Shown here: positions 35,405 to 47,841 of the stretch, one piece after another
How the letters are laid out: each line of letters starts with the position of its first letter
Numbering within the stretch: the stretch's first letter is position 1
Source of the DNA: Porogramme epimiltina
Taxonomy: Eukaryota > Basidiomycota > Agaricomycetes > Polyporales > Polyporaceae
NCBI GenBank assembly: GCA_900155495.1
Contig: FTLJ01000408.1
Location: 1 to 64,000 of the forward strand
DNA length: 64,000 bases
Direction of reading: 5' to 3'
Notes under the pieces: generated by a model
What the model saw: only the letters and a program-made list of their open reading frames with translations
What the model was told of the DNA's origin: nothing
Database searches by the model: none
Program-made: the position numbers and the translations under genes

Positions 35405-36540
35405 CTATCAGCCACCCCTCTAGTGCGTTCCTTTGCTTCACCCGCCCTTCCCCGGTCCGCTTCGCCTACTCATCCTTATTCCCTTCTGTGTACGAAACAG
35501 CTCCTACAGTTTCTCCGTAAGCACAAGCTTTCTATATGTTCAACTTCACCGTTTCAGTTCATATCCCCGTAGGCTATACACCTAGACGCCTCACTCACCT
35601 CCATGTGTCTTCGAGTCGAGTTGGCCCCCATAGTTGGCCAATGACGCCGTCCGCGTACCGTTGAAGCACGTCGATGATGTTCGCGCGCCTGAAATTCCAC
35701 CCCTCGTGCTCGCGATACGTTACTCCAAGTAGGATATACCAGGGCTGCACCCGTCGTCGGCAGACTGGAGTCTCGCGCCCTTCAGTGACGAGAAACAGCG
35801 TGTCGCAAGCAGCTGCAACCCTGTCAGAAACCGCACGCAAATCAACAGGGGCCCGGTAGGTGCGCACTCACCGGGTGCACCAGGGCCCGAATGAGAGCGA
35901 TGAGCCAATCTTCTACGAACCTCGGAGCAGTCTTGCCTTTTGATCGATGAAGGGGCCTCGAACAGCTTGCACATGTCAGTCTTCGCGCTGGGCGACACGA
36001 AGTCCTTTGGATCTCCATCTGCGAAAGGGGGCGTGCTACGCTATTTCGACATCAGGCCCCAAACTCTTCTACGCTACAACACAACAGTAAGAGGACATCC
36101 GTACACACAGAAAAGAGGGATAGTACTCACACGTATTGATGACCCCGGCCTCCTTCCGTACCATCTTCGTCTACCGCCGAAGGCATCCTTTTATGCCCAG
36201 AGACGGCTCCCCCCACTTAAAACTCGTTCCGAGGGCTCCATTCGCTTTCATGGTGTACAACCATTCCAACTGCTCCCCCAGCCTGCCATCCTCCTCTCCA
36301 TACAGCGAGCCTTATTCGTCAAGAATGCTTCCGCACGCGACGTATGCGGGCCTGCGGCTCGCGCCAGTGGTGGGTCACGACGAGCGTTCGGACGTCGGCG
36401 AGTGACGGGCCCCCATGGTTCTGTTGGCCCGCGGCAAACATGAAGCGAGTCCCGTGGCTGGCGATGACATAGAGTTTATGGAACGAGCAGATGTTTGGAC
36501 CTTGGCGGGGAAGCGGATGGAATGGAAGGGGATGAGAAGT
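35405..36540 (-). pseudogene. DHH phosphoesterase pseudogene, copy 2
   Basis: Minus-strand remnants follow the order of the intact gene: PNICSFHKLYVIASHGTRFMF, GPSLADVRTLVVTHHW (the Asp of DHH is now Thr), GSILDE then a stop, GEEDGRLGEQLEWLYTM, LGTSFKWGEPS, GCLRR then a stop, LFEAPSSIKRQDCSEV, LQLLATRCFSSLKGARL, NIIDVLQRYADGV, and a last-exon remnant ALEGWL near 35410-35425. Several stops and frameshifts rule out function. Damage differs from copy 1, so the two decayed separately. Confidence 0.85.
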
Positions 36541-38006
36541 CGAGAAGTTCATAGACGATAAGTCCACTGCAGAGTCTGTCGGTATTTTTGTGGAGGAGGG
36601 TGGTGCTGCGACTAGGGAAGCATTGAGGGAGGATGTCGGTGGAGGAACGATAGATAGAGACGGAAGTGGATAGCGTACCGTTATTTTAAGGAAGCTCGAG
36701 ACTCTAGAGGTCAAAAGTTGGCCTTTAGAGTAGGCCAACTCATCAAAGCGGTAGAGGCACGGCCAACCTTGGGGCCAGACCTTGAAGAGGGCGAGAGATT
36801 AAGAGTCTTGCGTAGTTTGTGTAGGAGTGTCGCAGTCGGAGAAGAGGAAATCCTAAGGCTCTAGGAAGGGCGAGAACTACTGAGCGGGCGCGTGCTACCG
36901 ACGAGAGGCTGCATTATGCTTGATGGGGGAGGGGCATTGAGTGGGGGTGGGGGAGTCTTAAGAGAAGGTAGGCCGGGCGTGGGCGGCCGTACGGTGCGTT
37001 GGGGGGCAGTTGGCCGGTCGTCGTGGACTGGAAGAGAGGTCGGGACTCGGTGTGGGCGCTCTCCCCAAGCTGCTCCCTACGTGTGTTCGCCCCCATTACA
37101 TACTCAGTACTCAGTTCTTACCTTTCGCTCAGCTCACAGCGAGAGCACACTGGACGGGCACGCGGAGGGGTGAGCACGGATGGTAGTAATATTACATTCT
37201 GGGTTACAGATGGACTGCGTACTTTGTCTGTACGATATACATGTGGGGCAGTGACAAAAGGAGCGGAGATATACGAGGTTATTCGTGCGCTCGTACGGGT
37301 CTGGTCGTACGGTGGTAGACGTTCACTCGTGCACTGAGCCGTTACGAACAGCCTACGCAAGCGTGAGGGGGGAGAAACAGAGGCCAACATGTACGTCGCG
37401 TCATGACCGGCTCGAGCTCATCTTGCCCACATTATTAACCAAAGGGAGCCGGGCGGGAGAGGGGGGGGAGGATGGGCCCTGGGGCCACGCCCAGTCTTGT
37501 CTTGCTCAAGACAGCGGGAAGGGGGACGCAAGAAGGGAAGAGGGACGTACTTACCTAGCATCCATCTTCCCATTCCACCTCCTGGCCCTCCGTGTGCGTG
37601 GTAGCGGTTACAGAAAAGGGGAGAGAGGGGGCGAGGTGGTGGTAGCAGAAGAGGAGGGAGGGAGGAGGCGAGCGATACGCCTCCCGCACGCACGCGTGGT
37701 ACTTTTACAAGCGCCCATCTCGCCCCACCTTGCTTTGGACTCCTCGCCAACTTTCATCACGTACGAAAACCTACAGTCCCTCGCAACCCTTATAGACACA
37801 CAGACAGTGAAAATGACTATAGTTTGCGGCGCACCCCGATGCCAGGGCATGTAGAGTTACAGCGCGACAAGACTTGAGAAACGAGATTTAAACAACAGCG
37901 TAAAAGAGCCCCCAGAGGAGTGACATTGGTAGTCTAGTGTCTTGGCGGGACGGGGAATGGCCTGGCATGGGTACTCCGAGTCATAGGGCACGCCGAACGA
38001 CTTCCC
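36541..38006 (+). other. Intergenic region with a purine-rich tract
   Basis: No exon I can support. From about 37440 to 37680 the plus strand is strongly purine-rich (runs of GGGAGAGGGGGGGAGG and AGGAGGGAGGGAGGAGG type), which produces long but low-complexity ORFs on both strands. Could be a 3' flank of the transcription factor gene or a structured non-coding stretch. Confidence 0.5.
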
Positions 38007-41000
38007 TCAGACGCCGCCGCCCTGCGTGCGTCCCGGCGCGCTGCTCGCGTTCTGCATCCCGCCCATATTGTTGATGAACATCTCCCAGTCATCCCACCTA
38101 TGCCACCACCAGGCGTGGGTCAGTGCATCGGTCTCACAGACAAAAAGGAAATGAAAAGGGAGGGGAACTCACTGGAGCGACGGCATCGCTGACGGCCACA
38201 TCGTCAGCATGTTGTCCGCATAGTCCACTTCCTCCGATGACGTCATCGCCGGAACCCCTCCGCCTGCTCGCGTCGTGAACCCCGTAGAGGCGCCACTCGC
38301 CGCGACCCCACCCGCGACCCCTCCGCCCGCCGAGCCAGTCTGTGCCCCGTGGTGCTGGTGCATCGGCCGTATCTCAGACGCGAGGTGCGCGGTGAACATC
38401 TCGCCAAACCCAGACGCCTGCAGCGCATACATCGACATCACGCCCGGGTCCAACAGCGCCCCGTTTTGCCCAGGCGCGTCCATCTCCGATATGTGCACAG
38501 ACACCTGTTGCTGCTGCTGCGCCTGAGCCTGGCCGTGAGGGGGTGGTTGCTGTTGTTGTTGCGGGGGCTGGTACCAGTCCGACGCGTAGGCGGCGCTGTA
38601 GCCGGAGGGGTGAGGGGGCCCGGGTATGCGCCCGAGCTCCTCCGTGTGCAGCGGGAGCGTGTACGGCACGAGTCCTGTCCAGTTCTCGCTCAACGCGGAT
38701 GTCACCGTCCCACCCACGGAAGCCGCCCACGGAGAGGGCCCCTCTGGGCGCAAGGGCGCAGGCTCGGGCGGCTCAAAGGTCGATACGGTGAGCTCAGGGG
38801 GACCGTTGTTGGCCCACGAGCCGGGCTGCTCGTCGGTGCTGACGGAAAGCTCAGAATTGAGCGAGAACGTGGGGCGATTAAGAATTGAGGGACTGTCCGC
38901 GTCGCGCGCTCGCTTCTGTGAGGGCGCGAAGGGTGACACCTGTGGGAGCGGGAGGTCGCCGACGGACGCGAGCTCATACAGGATGTCCCTGAGATGTCCG
39001 ACATCAACGCGGTGTAAGCGCGGGTACCATTTCACCCGAGGGGGAGACGGCCGCTTACCACGATTGTTTGGCTGAGTGCCATCTGCAGGGAAACAAAGGT
39101 TAACGCGAGCGTGAGTGGATGGTATGACGACATACAGGGGCTCGAGTAACCGGAGTATCCTCATGCACTTGTGCACATCCGCCATCTCCTTTGAGAGGTC
39201 CAACGACAATCCAGAGCGCTTGCCACCCCAGACATTGAGGAGCAGGACGATGCCCGCTGTGAACAGTGACATCTGCGCATGACAAGCCTACTATCAGGCA
39301 CAAACGCGTCAAGGGATCCGGAAACTTGAGGCGCACCTGGTTGAAGCACGCGATGCGCTTGGACCGCCTCGCCTGGACGTCAAACACGTGGATGCACGAC
39401 CGCGCGGCGTTGGTGCAGATCGCCAGGGAGGGGAAGGACAGCGGCGACGGCTTGTGTGGGGGCGGGATGAACGGGCGGTGGACCGCGATTCGGAGCTGGT
39501 AGTAATTCGCGTACAGGTTTGCGGACTGGTTCAGAAATAGGGTGTTTTCGCGCGTCGGGTCCCAGCGCACTACAGCGGGAGGCATTAGCATCCGACGACG
39601 GTGCCCTACGGACGGTGGAACGGGTGCTCACGGTGATCAGGCACGGTGTCGATCCACTTGTTCAAGGCAGAGTCAAGCTCGGCGACGATGCGCTGCTCCC
39701 ACTGCTGCCCGACGAAGCCCAGCAATGCCTTGGACTTGTTGATCGAGTACTGTCCGCGCGTGGTAAGCGTTTCTACCGCCTCGCACACACAGAGGTAGGA
39801 ACGGCTCACGATAGTGCGCATCGCAAAAACGAGGATCTGTTGCAGGCGCAGGAAGCAGTTGAAGAACGCGAGTTTAGACGGCTTCCCCTGCGGCTGCGTG
39901 AACGCGGGGCCCGCGTCGCTCGCTGCCCAGTACTCGTCATCGCACTCCGTTGGCAAATCTGTGTCGAAGCTGTGGGACGTTTCAGCGAACCACGAACCGG
40001 ACACGACTAAGACAGGTAATTGGCAATAATGTGCCGCGAGCGTACGCCTGACGACCCGGAAAGCGGTGGCGGAACGTAACAGAGGAGGCGTGGGTGAGAA
40101 GGGCGGGATGACAACCGAAATCTAACCCAAAAAGAAAGAGAGGAGAGCGCAAAAGAAAAGACACGCACTCCTCGTCCTGAATCGCGCACGGCCGCCCGAG
40201 CGCGAAGCTCTTGCTGCGGTCCATCGCGACGAGCACCCAGAACGCGCGGCGCCAGAGCTCCCCCTCGACCGTGGGCGCGGCGCTGTACACCTTCTTGCGG
40301 TGCGCGCCGACCTCCTGCGCCATCCGGATTCCCACGCCGATGATCGTCCAGGACGCCTGCGGCGCGGACGTGCATTGCAGGAAGCCCGCCGTGAGCTGTG
40401 TCGCAGAGTGATTGTGTGGCCGTGTAGGCGGCAGGAAAGGGGAAAGAATTGTCGGGGGCGTCGTGCGATACGGCAGGGGGAGGGGGGGAGCGTGCCGGGA
40501 AGACAAGCAAGTCAGCACATGGCAGTAACAGCTACGTGGCGCAACAGGCGGCCACGCGCGAGGGGCGAAGGGAGCGACGTACCGCATATATCTGGAGGTC
40601 GTACAGGCGCGGGGGCTCCAGGAGGCTCTTGCGCACCATCTGCACCTGCTGGAACCACTTCCAGCCCGCGCTCTGCGGGTGCTCGCGCTCGTCGAGGAGC
40701 ACGCGCGGGTCGTCAGCGAAGCGCGCGCCGTTGGCACACACGAGCAGGACGGTGGAGCCGAAGCCCTCATCGCGGAAGTGCAGGCCCTCGCGCACGCCCT
40801 GCTCGAACGTAGGACGGTGGAGGAGGGGCAGGAAGTCGTTCATGTTCGCGAAGTAGAGGTCGACGAGCGGCGAGAGCAGGTCGGGCGGGGGGAAGTCCTT
40901 GTGCGGCAGATGTTCATCCTCCCTGTTCGGTGGCAGCCACTGTATGCGATCACATTTTGGGGTAAATGCGGGGAAGGGAAGGGTAGGGGGCAGGAAGTTT

Positions 41001-41062
41001 GCGTCAATAACGCAATTATAACATGCTAAATGCGAGGGACACCTACGGGGTGCAGGCGCCAG

Positions 41063-41094
<32 letters not shown>

Positions 41095-42295
41095 GAGAGG
41101 CGTGCAGGGTGGATGGAAATCGTTCGTTTTGGGCGTCTTGATGCCCGTATGCTCGTGTTTGAAGTCCATTGCGGTCTGAATGAAGAGCAGGTTGCTCGAC
41201 TTGCCGTGGAAGCGCGTCGTATTCGGGTTCGTCGTCATATTCAGGTTCTGCGCGATGTTCCGCTGCGCGTCGATCTCGTCGTCACTCGAGTCCAGGTCGT
41301 CCGCATCCCCCTGTTGCTGCGGCATCGATGGCAGCACGGGCGGGGATATGATCGAATCCGGCCGGCTCGAGGGGGTGGGAATAGGCGGCTTCGACGTCGA
41401 TGAACTCGAAGGCTCGCTGCGGATGGCAGCCCAGCCGTCCTTATCGAAGGATCCGCCAAGTTCCTTGGAAAAATCCGCGTCCGGGTTGAGCTGTTCAAAT
41501 TAGAGGAATTAGAGAATCGTTCGGGGACCCTCGCTCCTCAAAGACAAAGCCGCCCGTAGATTCATAGAGGCCAGCGCATGCCTGCCTCCGGTATACTCGC
41601 CACAATGTCCCCAGCGGCGAGACACAAACACCGGCCTTCAAAATGTGAAGGCAATCTCTCCGTGGAAGCATTCTAGACAAATGAACTGGGTGGGGGAAGC
41701 GACACGCACCATGTTTAGAAGCTTCTCCATATTCTCGAGGCGCGTCTCAAGGCTCTCGACATAGCTACGGTGGTGCGCGTTGACCGGCGGAAGCGACATC
41801 TGAGTGCGTAGAATCTTTGATTGACATGGAAATGAGCGCGATTACTTACCCTATGGCCGGTGCGCGTTTCTGCGTGGGAGTTGAGTAAACGGGGAAAAGG
41901 AGCGAATAGCAGGAGGGGAAGTAGAAGGGGGTTAGGTACGTACCCTCGCTGATTCCAGGTAAGTGCACTTGAAGGAATGAGAGACACAGTATGTGCACCG
42001 ATTGTTCTGCATTTTCGGACCATCGCCTGGCGGCCAGAGGGGGTAAGCACGCTTGGACGGGTTGAAGTGGGAGACAGACGGATCAAAGAGAGGAATTCTT
42101 ACAGCGAACTGGTGGGTAGAAGAGATGTGCAGCCCGTGGACGAGCGAGTTGGTAAGGGTCAAAGTAGGAAGGGAGAGAGGCGAGCTACGCACTTTTCTTT
42201 CTGCGGCACGTGTCGCATGCGCGCTGTATCCTGGGTCCCTTCAACACGTTCCGGATTAATTCACTATCGTTGCGGTCCTCCTCAGGCGACGACAT
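38007..42295 (-). CDS. Zn2Cys6-type fungal transcription factor
   Basis: Nuclear regulator of the Gal4 class. Start MSSPEEDRNDSELI at 42295, then GPRIQRACDTCRRKK, an intron, DGPKMQNNRCTYCVSHSFKCTYLESA, and a dimerisation helix NAHHRSYVESLETRLENMEKLLNM. Next a poly-Gln run (41063-41092). The middle homology region begins LLSPLVDLYFANMNDFLPLLHRPTFEQG and continues through LLVCANGARFADDPR, GVGIRMAQEVGAHRKK, LWRRAFWVLVAMDRSKSFALGRPCAIQDEE, SANLYANYYQLRIAVHRPFIPP and FTAGIVLLLNVWG. The C-terminus is Gln/Pro/Gly-rich and ends WDDWEMFINNMGG...GGGV, stop at 38007-38009. About twelve exons. With GT-AG splicing the first zinc half-site reads CRRKKSDGP and lacks its third Cys. Target genes unknown; no cluster partner is evident. 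Confidence 0.88.
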
Positions 42296-43333
42296 AGGCG
42301 GGGACGGCGCAGGGCACGCAGACGAGAAGAGTTTGTGGAGATGATTGGGAGGGAGGTAAGAGGGTGGACCAAGGGCGACGCGCCGTGGAGGAGTACAAGT
42401 ATGCGCTCGTGCGCGCAGTTGGGAACATGACGGTGTTTGGCTTGGGAGGCGGAGGTGGCCCCGGGACAAGGGACGCAGGGTCGAGAGCCCAGATCCCAGA
42501 TCTAAGTAGCCGTCCGGCAAGTCGACGCTACGCCAAGACCCTCCACGTGACCGTCGGCGACGCCCGCGCAGTGCCCCCGCGCTCCTGTCTGCATCCGATA
42601 TCCCGCTTTCAACGGCAGGCTCGAGCTCGAGCTCGTTAACGTCCTTCATGTCTTGCTCGTTCTCTCTTAAATTGTGCGCACAACACTATCACCAACTGTG
42701 CACAATGAAAAACGTGGCAGCGTCAATCAAGTTGCCCCTGCGGAAGAACACGTTGAATCTTCCGGAAACGCGGAGTGATTCAACTTGAACGCAGCCCACC
42801 GGCAGCTGCGGTCCCTCACAGCCGCAAAGCAGCGGCCTATACAATCCCTCGCTTGCCGTGGGGTATGCTCTTGGATCTGCTGCGCGGCCCCATAGTCCTC
42901 CACTCATGCCCTATCCCCACCCGTTCTGGTGCTTACGAGAACAGTCGCACCGGCGCTGAAAGCTCAGCACGCCTCTGGCGCTGCATACATTTCAGGCTCA
43001 TGAATCAGTGCGTTGGTAGTCCCGTAGAAATGTGCGAAGCTTAAAACAAGGCTGCGACCCTCAAGCGGGTTGATCCCAGCTATGGGCCCGCGAGGAATTC
43101 TAACCGCGGAGCCTGCGGAAAGCTCGAAGAAAGCGGTGCATAGTGACATTCGTCACAAGCTGCGTAGAAGCCTCGAATTCACCTCGCGTGCATCCTCTGC
43201 GGAGCTCGCAGCACTCCGCACTCCCCGTCACCCTATGCCGATAACATGTTTGATTCGGGTTCCCGGCGATACGAATGTCCGCAGGCCACCCCAACACTTG
43301 ACCGTCTCCGACGTCCACCAATTCATCACATGT
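42296..43333 (+). other. Intergenic region between TVP38-like gene and transcription factor
   Basis: The frame upstream of the transcription factor start stays open to 42649 on the minus strand but shows no conserved feature, so I treat it as leader. No other exon or repeat recognised. Confidence 0.45.
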
Positions 43334-45113
43334 CTAGATTTCCCTCTCTCGGCCCTCCTCCAACTCGAATTCATCAACGCGCGGGCGCTGAGGATGGCGC
43401 GGCGTGTTCGTGCTCACCCGAGAGGACTCGCTCACCGAGCTCGCGCGGCCCTGGACGGCTTGAGCCCTCCCCGTGTCAGAGGTGGCGGCGACTACGGCTA
43501 CAGCGTTATAAGCAAGCGGGTCTCCGGGTGTTGACTTTGACGCGGTCATGAGCGTGCTGGGGCCGCTCAGGGATATACAAAGCGACGCGGTGCGGTCGGC
43601 CGCTGCAAGCATCCTTGCCTGTCTGCATGAACGGGCCCCGGGACGTTGTTAACTAACTGGTGGGAGGATCGTTTAGATGTGTTTGGGGGGGGGACGTACC
43701 GGGCCTTGCGGCGGGCGTAGATGACGCGACCCTTGACCTCTTCCATCTTGCTGTTGATGTAGCGCATCGCGATGATGGTCACGCCAATAGTGATGACTAC
43801 GACTACAACCTTGACGATTGTGCCAGTACGTGTCGTCGCTGGAAACCCCGTCTCGTCAGGAGGTGCTCGCACGCAATATAGAGACCTCTGCAGTAGCCAG
43901 GGACTTACAGCCTGTCCCGCCTTGGTTATCGCCGAGGTAGACGGCAGCGAGCTGCTTCGGGAGTCCGATTGTCGCGGAGATGAGGAAGCGCCACACGCTC
44001 ATCCCGCACGTCGCGAAGACGGCGGTACTGACTGCAAGCAGCACGTCAGCTCGTGCGCGTAAACAAGAAACAGAAAGAGGTTCACTATGTCCCGGGATTG
44101 CGCTGAAGCGCATGATGACAGGGACGTGCAGCCCTCCTTCGCGCACAACCTGCGAGTAGAGCGCGTACGTAATTTGCTTCTCTTCATATTTGCGCCCGCG
44201 GGACGTGCATAGGTACTTGAATGCGCTGCAGACGAGCAGTCAGGTATATGTTATAGAAGGATGATATAAAGAAGCTTGATTCTCACTAAAAGCCAGCGAG
44301 CTCGCCGAGGAGCGTACCAGCCGCCACGATGCCGAAGCCGATACCTATGCCCCACACATCACCAATAATGATGGCGAGAATCTCGTGGCCAAAAAGCTAA
44401 GCGGGGAACGAGAACAAGAGCTGTCAGAGAAACCCGCTGAGTGAGGCTTCGATAAACCGATAAGATCGTACCGGAGGAAAAGAAAGGACGAGCATTAAAA
44501 CGATCGGGATAACCCAGCCTCCTGGAGTGCTGCACCACGAATCGTAGTGAGTAATTGAACGTCATCCTAGGTGGGCGGGAAAGCTCACTCGTGCATTCGG
44601 CGGACGAACGGCTCGAGGGCTTTCTTGATCTTCTTTTGCTCGACCAGGAATGCAATGATGAAACCAACGATCAGAACCGTCACGAGTAGGGCGGCTTTCA
44701 AGCGACTGGGTCAGCAACGCACTCTCGGGCCTACGCACCCCCGGGCCATGCCAAACGAGGGAGAAATCTCAGGACGCACAGACACCACGCTTGTTCGCAT
44801 AGCGGCGCCAGTTGAAGATAGCCTTCCAGTTGCACATGCGCGCTTTGTCCCTCAGAACGACGGCCTCGGACGGGGTGGGGCTCGGCGTACGCGATATCTC
44901 ACGCACAGCGACCCCGGGGGTCGCATTCTTGATCGACTCGCTGCTCATCTCCACGCTGCCAACGCGTACAGGGATCGGAGAGGCGAATGAGGGCGGATTG
45001 TCCTGCGCAACCTGCGTTGCTGGTGGGTAGCTGTTGTGCGCCCTCGGCATGCCTAGAAGAGGAGGTTGGAGATTTATTGAGTCTGAGAGACTTCTGCTCG
45101 ACATCTGAGACAT
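43334..45113 (-). CDS. TVP38/TMEM64-like membrane protein (SNARE-associated Golgi family)
   Basis: Multi-pass membrane protein of the DedA/VTT superfamily, located in Golgi or ER membranes in fungi and linked to lipid scrambling in relatives. A cytosolic N-terminus (MSQMSSRSLSDSINLQ...) is followed by LLVTVLIVGFIIAFLV, WVIPIVLMLVLSFPP, the signature GHEILAIIIGDVWGIGIGFGIVAAGTLLGELAGFYTF, VPVIMRFSAIPGH, VFATCGMSVWRFLISATIGLPKQLAAVYLG and a last helix KVVVVVITIGVTIIAMRYI. Exons are separated by about seven short introns. The final intron allows two acceptors: one ends the protein at 43567, the other (chosen) adds an acidic tail EFELEEGRE ending at 43334. Family is certain; the C-terminus is not. 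Confidence 0.88.
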
Positions 45114-46958
45114 CAACCTGGAGGGTCAATAAAGCGGGACGACTTGCCTGGTATGCGCTGCAACCTAACGGCGCAAGAAGCCGTCAATGAACCTCGCTAG
45201 TCTTCCCTCAATGAGCAAACCACTCACCGTACGACGTGCGTGCGATCAGGCTGGCAGACCTAGCGTGGTGTTGATTCTGTGGGAGGGTCTGTGCGGAGGG
45301 CTTATGGGTTCGCATGTACTTATACAATGGGTGCCCGGGAGGGGTGCGAAGACGCCCTCCCTTGCTTCGCGCGTTCTTCCCGCAACCTGGGAGTAGCAGT
45401 CGAAGAGACCTAGAGGCGGTGACTGGGCCGCTCGGTACGGGGGAGCAGCTCCGCTAAGCGTTTCTCCGGGCGAAAGGTTTGTCTGCGAACGCCGCGCGCG
45501 CGCGTGTTGGTGCCCGACATCCGAGGTTATGCTGCAGCGTGACAACATTGACGTGTCCTTCCAATAGGCTCAGAGCGGACCGAGGATATGTGTAACCCCT
45601 AGGATCTGTTAGCACATCGACGCGGGCATGATGGGTGGTTTAGAGAGAGCCACCGGGGAGGTGAGCCGGGAATGGGCCGCAGTGGGCCGGCGCGTAATGG
45701 AGATGTGTCTGTGCCGGGCAGGTGGGAGCGGATGTCCTTCCCACGGGAGCTGCGTGGGGAGTCGGGACAACTGCTGTGCTTTTTCGAAAGAGCTTTCACG
45801 GATCCTCGGTGCCTCGGCACACTAATCGCGATCCACATGCGACCGAGGTGGTAAATTCCGTCTTTCTGTCTAGATAACCGTTGAGCGCCCGGGCAAAGAC
45901 TCGGGAGCCTGGCGCAAACGAAGGGTGGGAGTGGGCCCGTGGGGTCAGTAACAGGATTGAGACTCACGACGAGAGACAATCGTACGGCCCAGGAAGGGAA
46001 AAATGGCGTAGTGGCTCTTCGAGAGGGCCAGGCGTACATAAACGAGTCCATCCTGCCGCTTGCGCATGCGATGTTCAGAAGAGCATCGCCTTAGTAGATG
46101 ATTGCTTACTATCATCGCTGCGGAATGTCCTTGAGGATCATAATTGGTCTGCTGGGGGAAGGGGAGACGCCAGGTTCATCGAAACCGACCGGAAGGCTTC
46201 TCCGATGATGAAATGGACTTTGAATTCCCTACAGCCTCTTGTCTGCTGCTCTGTGAGCTAATGTCATCTATTTACGAGATATTAAGCTAGAAGATTTAAA
46301 ATTTCACAGAAATATAACGCCTACAAGAGTGAGTATGTCAGGTGGAGGGCGAGTGCTGACGTTAAAGAGTGGGAATAGGCACAGTAAAGTGTGACGATGA
46401 CAGCTTGCGCGCGGCAAGAGATCTGGTTAGAGGCGCCCATCCTCCCACGTGCACGGCGGCCCGGGTGACCTTCCGTCGACGTCTTTGCTGCCTGAGCCAA
46501 CGACAACTTGGGCTTTAGTAACACCCGCAATTACCTAGGTTTGGCACAAATACCTCCCCGCATGGAGGTTCTTCATACGAGACTACGCAGCTACTTGCGC
46601 GAGAACGACAATATGCTCCGCATCAGTCGCATCCCTCAGCCTATGGGAGCCGGCCTGAGCATTTTTTTACTGAGTTTCCTCAGTTGCTTCTAACAGTTGT
46701 CACTCAAATCCTGATATACACTTTAATACATACATTTTCAACAAATGCATGGTTTTACGTATTACAATATGAATGATACCACAAGAATGTTACAGAGGCA
46801 GTCCGGGGTAGGAATCGCAGGGAGAGTTCAGCCGGTTGAGTCAGGTCGCAGGGTAGGTTCGGAGTCTTCCACGCCGAAAGACGCCACGTCGCCGCCACGA
46901 TCCTTGCAAGCGCGTCATTGACAGGAGGGAGGGTGCGGTACGTAGATGGTCCGGACAC
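45114..46958 (+). other. Long intergenic region
   Basis: No exon supported. ORFs between 45.6 and 46.3 kb on both strands have no recognisable motif and none of the splice-site pattern of the neighbouring genes. It contains the upstream flank of the TVP38-like gene and an AT-rich stretch near 46.7 kb that is the 3' flank of the second HNH gene. Confidence 0.45.
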
Positions 46959-47841
46959 TCAATTCGCCCCATGGAAGGCAGTCGTCGTTATGGCCTCCGG
47001 GGGTGCGGGCGGGTTCGAGAGTGTGCTGCTGGCGGGATCGGGTGTCGGAAGGTCGCGGGAGAACCAGCCTAGGGCGTCATCTGTGCGCAGAACGCCTCGA
47101 GAAATGATCCAATCTTGCCAAGGGAAGTCGTCCGGAATGTCTAGGCTATTAGGGCCGAAGGGGTGGAAGCCGCGGGTACGCATCTCATGGACGATGAAGA
47201 GCGTAGGGTATGGAGCATGTTTGTCTCGGGGATCAAGGGCTATAGCTTTGTTATGGAATGGACGGAGGTCCTCTAGACCGGAGTAGTTGATGAGAACGTA
47301 CTTGCCAATCTGATCCCGGACATTGAGTTAGCATACTGTGAAAAATCAAAAGATGAGACGCACCTTAGGGTTGGTATCGGCGCTAGACTCGGACCTATAC
47401 CCGGGGAAGTAACGGATGAAGAAATCGTGCGAATCAAAACTCTTGCGGTGGTCTGGACACATGAGGATGCCGTTGCGTGGCTCGTGCGCGGCATGCAACT
47501 TGGCCTGGGAAGGAATCCAGCCACGAGCGCGGAGGACCCTCCACTGCCAGTTGAGGAACAATTGCAACGTGAGCAATGAGAAATATTCTAAAGTGGCAGC
47601 AACTTACAACTTGAACGTCGTCTTGAAGTTGGGAGATGATATGGCAACGTTCTAGAATGGACGAAGCTTGATAGCCACAGATAATACAGCTCGCACGTCC
47701 CAAGAAGCGGTCTCGTTCATCAATTCCGGTGTCGAATGCGGAGCGAGCAGACAGGGACGAAAGAGAATGGTCCGACCACGCATAGCCTGAAGGGGGAGAA
47801 GAAAGGGGGAGCTGAAAGGCTTCGAGATCTAGAGCAGGCAT
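46959..47841 (-). CDS. HNH-nuclease-like protein, second copy
   Basis: Starts MPALDLEAFQLPLSSPP at 47841. Exon 1 holds RASCIICGYQASSILERCHIISQ, the Cys pair and the CHI (usual AHI/CHI) of the HNH fold. After a short intron, WRVLRARGWIPSQ and then RNGILMCPDHRKSFDSHDFFIRYFPGYR give the NGI-C-HH-FDS helix with the expected last His ligands. The third exon (KYVLINYSGLEDLRPFHNKAIAL...) and the C-terminus (...ITTTAFHGAN) are family-like but unnamed. Unlike the first HNH protein its core residues look complete, so metal binding is plausible. The CACGTG/TTAGGGCAGG module lies 134-163 bp upstream. Fungal members of this family have no established function. Confidence 0.82.

Noticed and set aside
30761..36540. 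DHH copies as processed (retro) pseudogenes
   Set aside because: Copy 1 keeps an alignable intron after GLVN, and neither copy shows an A tail.
37285..37854. ORF of 189 codons on the plus strand as a gene
   Set aside because: It follows the purine-rich tract, is low-complexity, and a similar ORF exists on the other strand.
42295..42649. Upstream extension of the transcription factor to an ATG at 42649
   Set aside because: The extension is low-complexity and arginine-rich, while the ATG at 42295 directly precedes the conserved acidic start and zinc cluster.
45599..46261. Overlapping ORFs of 120-150 codons on both strands as a gene
   Set aside because: No motif, no plausible start context or splice pattern, and the opposite strand is equally open, as expected for GC-rich intergenic DNA.
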